Positions 56,601 to 64,000 of a DNA stretch of 64,000 nucleotides are shown piece by piece. The stretch's first letter is position 1. Each line of letters opens with the position of its first letter. This DNA comes from Pleurodeles waltl. Its lineage: Eukaryota; Chordata; Amphibia; Caudata; Salamandridae. Below the pieces are notes generated by a model that was not told the origin of the DNA, searched no databases, and saw nothing but the letters and a program-made list of their open reading frames with translations. The stretch spans positions 1,346,646,323 to 1,346,710,322 of the forward strand of contig NC_090444.1 in NCBI RefSeq assembly GCF_031143425.1, given 5' to 3'. A program made the position numbers and the translations under genes.

Positions 56601-57782
56601 TTACAAGTTCTTTGGTCTTGGTCTCAAATTATAGCGTTCCTGTCCAGAGGCAGTCTGGTTTTGAAACAATGTTCCTGGATTTGTCGTGTTCAAGCGACGA
56701 TGCGATGGTATTACTTCTTGAAGGATGTCGTCGTCCTCTTTCTCAGAAAGTGTTCCAATTAGACGTGCATCACTGAATGGTACAAATTGCGGAACTTTCT
56801 CACTTTCAGAGTCACTGATGCCTCTACGGACCCACTGATCGAAAGGCAAGGGCAAAGGCACTTTCTTGCAGTGCACGGCATGCACCCAGTTTTTCTTTCC
56901 TTCGACTTTAACTGCTGTTCTTGTGGTCAAAAGAACCAGGCGTGGCTCTCTCCATCTGGGCTCCAAATTTCTCTGTCGTTGGAAATTTTTCGTGCAGACC
57001 CAGTCACCTGGTCGGATGGAATGACCTGGGTCTGTAGAAGCCTCTGGTAGAGCACTCTGAACCTGTTGATGAAGAACACGCAATTTAGTTGTAAGGTCAT
57101 GCAAGTAGTCAATCAACATCGGGTATGGCAAGTCTGAGTATTTCTTAGGGCGAGGAACTCCCCATACATTAGCTGGGCGACCAAATATCACTTCGTAAGG
57201 GCTAAGCCCCAAACGAGAGTGTACTGCTGTTCTGGTGGACAGAAGAGCCAATGGTAAAGCATCAGGCCAATTAAGTCCTGTGCTAGCTTGCACCTTAGCA
57301 ATTTTAAGCTTCAAGGTTCCATTGTAGCATTCTACTAAACCAGCCGACTGTGGGTGATTCGCCGCGTGGAACTTCTGTTTTATGCCAAGGCCTGCACAAA
57401 CTTTTTGCATGACTTGACCCACAAATTCGCTCCCATTGTCACTCCAGACAATACGCGGCAAACCAAACCTAGGGAAGAATTCTTTCAAAAGTATTTTGGC
57501 AGTTGATAAAGCAGTATTGTCCTTCAGAGGGTAGGCTTCTACCCATCTAGAAAAAGCACATACTACCACCAGAACATATTTGAGGTTGTTGCATCGTTCC
57601 ATGTGAATATAATCGATCTGCAACACCTCAAATGGATATGTTGGAGGAGCAAAATGACCTGCTGGAGTTGGGGTTCCCTTTCCCGGATTGTACATCGAGC
57701 AAACAATACAATGTTTTACTACATTATTTGCACACTTTGGGATCCCCTCATTTTGCCACACTGGAGCCAGAAGTTTACATAT
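56601..57782 (-). pseudogene. pol: Retroviral integrase region of pol, downstream of a stop
   Basis: Follows an in-frame UGA at 57783-57785 with no frameshift. The stop falls inside the N-terminal zinc-binding region: the HxxxH pair lies before it and the CxxC pair (HCIVC) after it. The catalytic core has DDE residues in QIDYI, SDNGSEF and the Glu of VECYNG. A C-terminal SH3-like part (RPGDWV ... HAVHCKKV) and an acidic tail follow. The enzyme would insert viral DNA, but it is cut off from the rest of pol. It ends at 56601, before env. Confidence 0.9.
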
Positions 57783-59789
57783 TCATTTTGCACTTAGGTG
57801 AGCTGGACCATGTGCCATAGTAACTACAGGTAGTACATAAGCATCTGGTAACAGCCAACGTTGATGTTCTGATAATTCAACCCAACATCCCATCTCATCT
57901 AACATTCCTGTACTTTCCTTCCACTTTCTCAACTCATTCTCCGTAGCCTCTCCTTGAATTGATTTCACACTCTCTACTGTATCTTCACACCTTCCCTTTT
58001 CTCTTACGCAGTTTGCGGGACCTGCAACATACATTCGACTTGTGTTGTCTCTGGCTGTCTTTTTTGCTACCTCATCTGCAAATGCATTTCCTCGACGAAC
58101 ATCGTCCACAATCTTTTTGTGTGCACTACACTTCACGATCGCTATCTGAGTAGGCATTGTAAGTGACTCAAGAAGTTCAGTCACTAATTGACCATGTTGT
58201 ATCTTAGTACCATGGGAAGTAAAGAATCCTCTTTCCTTCCATAAGCGCCCAAAGTTAAACGCTACACCAAAAGCGTATTGGCTATCAGTGTACACGTTTA
58301 CTCTTTTTCCTTTGGATAACACACACGCTCTAGTTAAGGCTATCAATTCAGCTGCCTGAGCTGAATTATGTCTAATGCGTGCTGTCTCCACAATCGTATG
58401 CAAAGTAGTAATAGCGTAGGCTGAAACTGTATCTCCATTCGGGAGCTTGAAACAAGAACCATCTACCCATAGTGTTCCATCTGGATTCACTAATGGCGTG
58501 TCTTTTAGGTCAATTCTACCCTTAGTCTCTTCTTCAGTACGGAGAAAACAATCATGCTGTTCAGAGACATCTCTCTCTTCTGGAAGAGGCAACAAAGTAG
58601 CTGGATTCAGGGTATTACATCGTTTGATGTGTATGTGACTAGCCAAAAGCGTCAGCTCATATCTGGACAACCAAGCACTCGTAAGATGCTGCGTTTTTGT
58701 CCTATTTAGTAAAGTATCCACTGCATGTGGCACCATAACAATGAGAGTATTATCTAGCACTACTCCAGCAGACTGTCGAATAGAAATTGCTGCGGCCGCT
58801 GTCGCCTTAAGACAACTAGGCAATGCTTTAGCTACTGGATCTAACGTAGCTGAGAAATATGCGCATGGTCGCTGTTGATCTCCAAAACGCTGCGTTAAGA
58901 CTGACAATGCACAACCCTCTCTTTCGTGGACATAGAGCGTAAAGGGCTTACTGTAATCAGGAGTACCCAATACAGGAGCAGAACACAAAGCAATACGCAA
59001 ATCAGTAAAACTCTTCTGACATTCGTCAGTCCACGGAAGAGGCTGAGGCGTATCTTTTAAAGTTAGCGCCAACAGCGGTTTAGCCAATAAAGAGAAACTC
59101 GGAATCCACTGTCTACAATAAGAAGTAATGCCCAAAAAGGCACGTACCTCTCTTTGTGTGGATGGCACTGACATTTGTGCAATTGCCTGAATTCGTTCGG
59201 GGGTCAATCGTCGTCCCTCCTTTGACAAGAGATGACCCAAATAAGTCACCTCGCGACAGACATATTGTAATTTAGAAGGAGAAACCTTGTGATTCAGATC
59301 AAACAAATGACGCAACAGTGCAACGGTCACGTTTTTGCAAATCTCCTCTGAATCAGCGGCAACTAATAAGTCATCCATGTACTGAATGAGAGCGGCACCG
59401 GACGGTAAGGAAAAGGCATCAAGATGACATTTTAGAGCTTGACTGTAAATAGAGGGACTTTCACAATAACCTTGAGGTGCGCGTTTAAACCGGAAGCTTC
59501 GGCCTCCGAGGGAAAAACCAAAAATATCTCTACTCTCTTCGGCGATGGGAATACTAAAGAAAGCATTCTTTAGATCAATAACTGAAAACCAAGTCGCTGT
59601 AGAAGGTATCATCGTCAACAGAGCAGTGATATCTGGGACTACAGGAAACTGCGGTACGACAATCTTGTTTACCTCCCGAAGATCAATTACAAAACGATAA
59701 ACAGGAGGCTGAGAAGGATCAGTGCGTTTAAGAACCGGAAGAACAGGACTGTTACATGTATTTCCTCTCGTTTCCTCAACCACACCCTT
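57783..59789 (-). pseudogene. pol: Retroviral reverse transcriptase and RNase H region of pol, between stops
   Basis: Opens directly after an in-frame UAG (59790-59792) located in the N-terminal fingers of the reverse transcriptase. Motifs: VIDLKNAFFSIPI with the first Asp, RAPQGYCESPS, and YMDDLLVAA with the catalytic Asp pair (about 59370). A connection domain follows. RNase H shows WVDGSC, QAAELIAL, YTDSQYAFG and NAFADEVAK, supplying the four acidic residues, and includes the basic-loop HKK segment. It ends at UGA 57783-57785. The two stops make this segment unlikely to be expressed as part of a working polyprotein. Confidence 0.9.
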
Positions 59790-60389
59790 CTAAATCAAAT
59801 CATGGACAATTTCCAGAAGTGCTTTCTCACCTTCAGTAGAGATTCTGTATTGCGGAATACGTGGCATTTCAGCATTGGGCTTAAGAGTAACAACATAAGG
59901 TGGGATCTCAAGACAACCAACGTCATTCGGACCCGTAGCCCAAAGCGTTTCGGGAAGAGAAAGCAATTCAGGTGGGAATTGATCTTTTGATAAGTACATT
60001 GGACTAGTCATTTTCTGTCCTAGAGTGAGGTATACACCAGAAGGTGAACAATATATCGTAGCATGCATTCTTTTTAATAGATCTAAACCCAACAGATTTT
60101 CACCACAACCATTCGTCAGAAGAAGCGGAGCTTCTAAATCATAAGGGCCTATTGAAACAGGCAAAGGGCAAGAAACTGGATTGCGAACAGGGGCGCCAGA
60201 AAATCCTACAGATACATTCGTTAAGCCAGACAAAGGTGCGCCAGGGAGTTTAGAATGAATGATAGAGCTTCTCATGGCACCAGTATCTAAAAGAAATGGC
60301 TCTGAAACACCCATTGTAGTGACATTAACATAAGGTCCATTCTGATCCACTGGAATTGACGTAACCCCCTTACTTTGTCCATGGCTGTC
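59790..60389 (-). CDS. pro: Retroviral aspartic protease region (pro)
   Basis: Directly continues the gag frame after its UAG. The active-site motif is LLDTGAMRSSI and the second conserved block is LLGLDLLKR, typical of retropepsins that act as dimers to cleave Gag and Gag-Pol. The frame then runs into the start of the reverse transcriptase (PQYRISTEGEKALLEIVHD) and stops at UAG 59790-59792. The first Met is at 60350, but the likely mode of expression is readthrough from gag. Confidence 0.88.
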   Translation of the reverse strand, partial: DSHGQSKGVTSIPVDQNGPYVNVTTMGVSEPFLLDTGAMRSSIIHSKLPGAPLSGLTNVSVGFSGAPVRNPVSCPLPVSIGPYDLEAPLLLTNGCGENLLGLDLLKRMHATIYCSPSGVYLTLGQKMTSPMYLSKDQFPPELLSLPETLWATGPNDVGCLEIPPYVVTLKPNAEMPRIPQYRISTEGEKALLEIVHDLI

Positions 60390-60395
60390 CTATTC
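60387..60395 (-). promoter_or_regulatory. Putative gag-pro UAG readthrough site
   Basis: Minus strand: GAA TAG GAC, with gag and pro in the same frame. Amber readthrough at this border is established for gamma- and epsilon-type retroviruses. Whether a stimulatory pseudoknot follows cannot be decided by eye. Confidence 0.6.
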
Positions 60396-62741
60396 AAAAT
60401 GAAGACTTTCATTCCCTCCTTCAATATACTGATCCTCACTGTAATACTGTGTAGACCTAACATTTTGCTGGTCAAAGTAATTTCCGGAATTTGGAGGAAC
60501 AAAAGAACGCTGCTCTTGGGTTAACACACCTCGACCTCTACCTCTATTTGCTGACTGAGAACCACCACGACCTCGTGAAGCAGATGTTGCTCCATTACGC
60601 TGCAACAATGCCGGACAACTGTTCTTAAAATGACCTTCCTCCCTACAATAAGCACATTGATTGGGACCTAGCAAAGGTCTTGGAATGAATGGTTCAGGCT
60701 TTTGATACAACCTCTGAAACTGCGGAGGCTGTTGAAACTGAGGCTGAACATAACGAGGAGGATAAGCCTGTTGCAAGAGAACTTTAGTTTTTAATTCTTT
60801 CGTCTTTTTCTCTTGTTTTTCCCTTTCTTCTTTGTCTCTATTTTCATAATATTGTGCAGTAGCCAATATCTGGGCGGAAGAAGAAACTGCCCATGAACTC
60901 TCGGAGTCTTTTAGCTTGTGTGATAGTTCAGGAAGCAAGTTATATACGAACTTATCCACAAATAATCGCTGTCCCCCTTCTGTAGCCATATCTTGACCAC
61001 TGTGATCAATGAATGTCTCCTCGAATCGGGTAAAGAAATCGGAAACACTTTCATCTTTCTTTTGTTTACATGCTGCTAGCTTATCCCAATTAACTCTCAA
61101 AGCAGGCATCATTGTTTTCATTAATGTAATAATCCTACCAGGGAGTTCTGAGATCAAAGCATCGGGCTTTGCACCACCTACTTGACCTCTATCTGCGGCA
61201 ATAATAGCGTTCCAATCGCCGCCTAATTCTTGAGCGTGATCCTCTCTACGAATTTTAGCCCATATTGTCTGTGGAACTACATTTCCCATCAACATGTCAA
61301 TATCTGCTAGATTCATAGTACATGCCTCAACTGTTTGCGACAACTCTTTATAGTAACCAGCAGGATTTTTGCGTGAATCTGGTAGTGACTGTTTAAGTGC
61401 TAAAACTTCAGACCTTTTCCAGGGGACATGTATCCATATGCGCTGAAAATGCGCAGGAATAGCTGGATTAGCACCTGCTGCTGCAACTTCTTCCTTCCAT
61501 ATTGGAGAAACCTCTCTCATGGGATAGTTTTTCAGTGCTGTCCTAACTGAAGGATCAGAATCAGGAAAAGTCTGTGAGAACAATAGGGATCTGAAAGAAA
61601 TAAGTGTTCTGACAGCGTTTTCAACCTTAGGACCCACAATAAGTCCTTTGTCAAAGTCAGCCTGAACATCTAACAGATCCTGTGGGACCGAACCCAAATT
61701 CATATCCTCCCATTCTTTAGCGAGAGTATCGCACATAACTTTAAAAACATATCTCTGCGTAGGTGCATTCCATTGCAGAAAGGTGGACATAATATCAGAC
61801 GTACTATATTGGGGACCCTTCTTGATCCATCTACAAGCAAGTGAGTCCAATTTTTCTCGCTCTTCGGAGTCTGGGAATTGACTACGAGACTGTCTTCGAG
61901 AAAAAGCTGGAGACACATTTAAAGCTTCAAAGAAAGGTGATAAGAGACCAGAGACAGTATCTGCAAATCGCTTACGCATAGATGGAGAATTTGACATAAG
62001 GATAGGGGACAAGGTATTAGGTGAATTAACTAAAGGAGCATTAGGAATTGCCAAAGGAGCAGAAGGCAAAGGAGTTAAAGGCAAAGCTGGCATAGGCAAT
62101 ACTTGAGGAGGCAAATGTAGAAAAGCTGGAGCAGGCGGAAGCACAACTGGCGGCTGAACAGGCTGTAACATCGGGGGTGCATTAGCACCTTGTACATAGG
62201 GCGGAGGCAATTTCAATAAGTGGGACATTAAGGAATCTTCCTCAAAATCTTTTCTCTTATCAAGGGAAGAGATAGGCAACGTCGGATAGCATTTATCTAT
62301 TGCCATTCGATGCTGTCTGTCTGAAATTTCCATTGCATTATCTATTTCATCATCTTTGAATTGCTGAGCAGCCTGTATAATCGTCATTCCCTGTGTTTTC
62401 CTATCTCGTTTCGCTTGTTTAATTTCTCTCTGTTTGGCTTCCTTACGCCAAAGGCGAAAAGAGTCAAACATTGCCGGCCGGGCTTTTCTTTTAAATAACG
62501 TTGCTTCTAAATTATCTAGCACATCAGTTTCGAAACTACCATTTTCTGGCCATTTTAAAACACCATCTTTCTTTGTATATCGGGTCCATGTCTTATTAAA
62601 GGCAATAGGACCAACACCATGTTTAGAATAGAGCTCATATGTGGGAGTTCCAACCGAAGGAATCGGACAGGAGTCCTCAAGCTGGGAGTCCCTATTACAA
62701 CCAAAGCAACAAAGTTTTCCAAACTTAGTCAGACCAGACAT
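60390..62741 (-). CDS. gag: Retroviral Gag polyprotein
   Basis: 783 residues, uninterrupted: the structural precursor of matrix, capsid and nucleocapsid. The start MSGLTKFGKL is followed by Cys residues (CCFGC). There is no Gly at position 2, so N-myristoylation is not predicted, but palmitoylation is possible. PPPY at residues 179-182 is a late (budding) motif in a Pro-rich linker. The capsid region lies at about 290-620, with a major-homology-like QTVEACTMNLADID stretch nearby. One CCHC zinc knuckle (696-709, CAYCREEGHFKNSC) is followed by an RG-rich tail. The UAG stop at 60390-60392 is followed by G, and the same frame stays open through pro. Confidence 0.92.
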   Translation of the reverse strand: MSGLTKFGKLCCFGCNRDSQLEDSCPIPSVGTPTYELYSKHGVGPIAFNKTWTRYTKKDGVLKWPENGSFETDVLDNLEATLFKRKARPAMFDSFRLWRKEAKQREIKQAKRDRKTQGMTIIQAAQQFKDDEIDNAMEISDRQHRMAIDKCYPTLPISSLDKRKDFEEDSLMSHLLKLPPPYVQGANAPPMLQPVQPPVVLPPAPAFLHLPPQVLPMPALPLTPLPSAPLAIPNAPLVNSPNTLSPILMSNSPSMRKRFADTVSGLLSPFFEALNVSPAFSRRQSRSQFPDSEEREKLDSLACRWIKKGPQYSTSDIMSTFLQWNAPTQRYVFKVMCDTLAKEWEDMNLGSVPQDLLDVQADFDKGLIVGPKVENAVRTLISFRSLLFSQTFPDSDPSVRTALKNYPMREVSPIWKEEVAAAGANPAIPAHFQRIWIHVPWKRSEVLALKQSLPDSRKNPAGYYKELSQTVEACTMNLADIDMLMGNVVPQTIWAKIRREDHAQELGGDWNAIIAADRGQVGGAKPDALISELPGRIITLMKTMMPALRVNWDKLAACKQKKDESVSDFFTRFEETFIDHSGQDMATEGGQRLFVDKFVYNLLPELSHKLKDSESSWAVSSSAQILATAQYYENRDKEEREKQEKKTKELKTKVLLQQAYPPRYVQPQFQQPPQFQRLYQKPEPFIPRPLLGPNQCAYCREEGHFKNSCPALLQRNGATSASRGRGGSQSANRGRGRGVLTQEQRSFVPPNSGNYFDQQNVRSTQYYSEDQYIEGGNESLHFE

Positions 62742-63163
62742 CTCACGATTTTTACTGGCTGTTCACAAACATCAAGGGGGTAAAACTTTCAGTTTACACA
62801 GCACAAATGCACTTACCCCTCGGCTTTGGCCACTGCAATGGCCAAATCTAAGGACCTAAGGACAAAACAAAGACCAAAATTTTGTGGGCGCGACCCACCA
62901 AATACTTAACTAAGGATGTCTTCTTACACCAACAGAGGCCCGTCTATCGTCTCGCTTTACCATACATCATCAAAGAAAGGGCCAAGGCAGGGCGGCAGTC
63001 AGGGCAGCAGTCGTCAGTAGCCGTCAGGAAGGAGTAACCGCGCTGAAAAAGACCTTCGGACCACTTCGACATACAGGGGTCGCTTGACGTGGCTCGCGAT
63101 TCCTCCAGAATTTTCTTGCGGGGTTCCTCACGACCTTCAGGCAGAACCGGTACCGCTGAAGCC
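62742..63163 (-). other. Provirus 5' leader
   Basis: About 420 nt between primer site and gag. It is expected to hold the packaging signal and the splice donor for env, but I could not pinpoint either. Confidence 0.7.
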
Positions 63164-63181
63164 GCCCCACGTTGGGCGCCA
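63164..63181 (-). other. tRNA-Lys primer binding site
   Basis: On the minus strand TGGCGCCCAACGTGGGGC lies 2 nt after the 5' LTR. This 18-mer is the known primer site complementary to the 3' end of tRNA-Lys1,2, with no mismatch. Confidence 0.92.
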
Positions 63182-63183
63182 GT

Positions 63184-63977
63184 TGAAGAACCAGAACCTT
63201 ATGGGCCTGGCGGCGCAGGGTACGCCTGAAATCTCCTTGGATTCACCTGCCTCAACTAACAGAGACACGGGACACTCTGTCAGGCGTAAAAGATCAGATT
63301 TTATTAGCTGCAGCTAGTACAGTTGTCCAAGAAGTACACAAGGTATGTTCTCAGGAGACTGCCACTTTACTTTGTGGCGCACAATCTTATATACCGTATA
63401 AAAACCATTTATTAACTACATACACTCCCAGAACACATAGAAAGGAGCCAGTAAGAATAATGTAAAGATAGAACAGAGCCAATAGAAATGTCGGAAAACA
63501 AGACAGCACCAATAGAAGGAATTGGAAAACAAAGTATCAAGTGACTTAAGGTTGCCTCCCCTCCAGCTGTGTTTGTCACCCCTCCCTTGAACTAATTCAT
63601 TAACCGATCCACAACGAAGTTGCATGTGGTGTGATAAGTTTGTGTGCGTTTGGAGGACAGTTGTGAAATGAGAGAATACTAGCAAAGGACAGCGAAGGCC
63701 AGACGATAAGATAAGATCGGCGGAGAATAGTGTGAGCCTACAGATAGTTGAAACAAGGATTAGAAAACCAGACAGGGATTAGTGTACTCGGTCAGACCTT
63801 AATACCAGCCTTGTAAAGATAGAGGCAGAAGGCTGTTTTGAACACCATGTTGCAGAATAAGCAGAAAAGGCAGAATGGACTTCGTTCGCTGTGCTGCCTG
63901 AGTGAAGGCAACATAAAATGGCGGCGGGCCACAAAATGGCGGGTCGATACGATCGTATTAAAAATTGAATTTCCTCA
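63184..63977 (-). repeat. Provirus 5' LTR
   Basis: 794 bp. The TATA-like element is at about 63386-63394 (complement TATATAAG), ATTGG boxes lie upstream in U3, and the polyadenylation signal is at about 63300-63305. Identical by eye to the 3' LTR except for T at 63966. The 63416-63685 open frame repeats the one in the other LTR. Confidence 0.92.
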
Positions 63978-64000
63978 CCTCCCATCCTGAAAAGATGGCC
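63978..64000 (-). mobile_element. Continuation of LTR-like element L4
   Basis: Begins with the second CCTC of the provirus target duplication. It then continues the L4 sequence that was interrupted at 54078, matching the order seen in copy L3. Confidence 0.65.

Larger units (their letters stand above)
54079..63977 (-). mobile_element. Endogenous retrovirus, near-complete provirus
   Basis: A 9,899-bp provirus on the minus strand: LTR, primer site, leader, gag, pro, RT-RNase H, integrase, env, polypurine tract, LTR. The 794-bp LTRs start and end TG...CA and differ at one position by eye, so it inserted recently. The 4-bp duplication CCTC flanks it (54075-54078 and 63978-63981), as for gamma-type retroviruses. 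Gag through integrase use one reading frame. UAG separates gag from pro, and two more in-frame stops interrupt pol. Env is a separate open frame. No accessory genes were found. The CX6CC transmembrane motif and UAG at the gag border suggest a gamma/epsilon-like (class I) virus; exact placement needs phylogeny. Confidence 0.93.

Noticed and set aside
63164..63181. tRNA gene fragment
   Set aside because: It matches only the 18-nt tRNA-Lys 3' complement next to an LTR, so it is a primer binding site.
13502..64000. Further malic enzyme exons
   Set aside because: I looked for the conserved VVTDGERILGLGDLG region and other known blocks and found none on the plus strand.

Overview
This window looks like intronic, repeat-saturated DNA from a salamander, probably a salamandrid newt (Pleurodeles is my guess). 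The reasons are: one isolated vertebrate exon in 64 kb; DIRS tyrosine-recombinase retrotransposons; several families of hairpin-rich, Harbinger-like MITEs; nested LTR elements; and a complete endogenous retrovirus. The species is inference. There are no bacterial-type operons, CRISPR arrays or RNA genes.

The only host coding sequence I can support is a 150-nt exon at 13352-13501 (+) of a cytosolic-type malic enzyme (ME1-like, ME3 possible), with clean splice sites. Everything else is intron or flank filled by transposons.

Layout: 1-6.4 kb holds a 1,003-bp GC-rich MITE (1318-2320), a LINE tail (about 2395-2640), and a hAT element with a perfect 8-bp target duplication (3586-6050) that received three related MITEs and a second hAT-like element. 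6388-12382 is an apparently full-length DIRS with inverted terminal repeats, an internal complementary region and long ORFs for Gag, RT/RNase H/methyltransferase and tyrosine recombinase. 12.5-29.3 kb holds the exon, MITEs, a palindromic array (14953-15464), AT-rich DNA, a recombinase relic (about 20.3-20.7 kb), a solo LTR (24568-25364) and a 5'-truncated LINE with a 17-bp target duplication (27387-28672). 29.3-38.2 kb is a four-level nest: MITE, split by a decayed DIRS, split by an LTR-like element, split by two GC-rich MITEs. 38.2-48.3 kb holds MITEs, a Harbinger transposase relic and an older minus-strand DIRS. 50.3-64 kb holds two more copies of the LTR-like family; the second is split by a 9,899-bp provirus (54079-63977, minus strand).

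The provirus has two 794-bp LTRs that differ at one base by eye, a tRNA-Lys primer site, a polypurine tract, and gag, pro, pol and env. Gag, protease, RT-RNase H and integrase all lie in one reading frame. A UAG at the gag/pro border resembles the readthrough arrangement of gamma- and epsilon-type retroviruses, but two further in-frame stops break pol. Env is open. The MITE families share 3-bp A/T-only target duplications, which fits mobilisation by a PIF/Harbinger transposase like the decayed one at about 42 kb.
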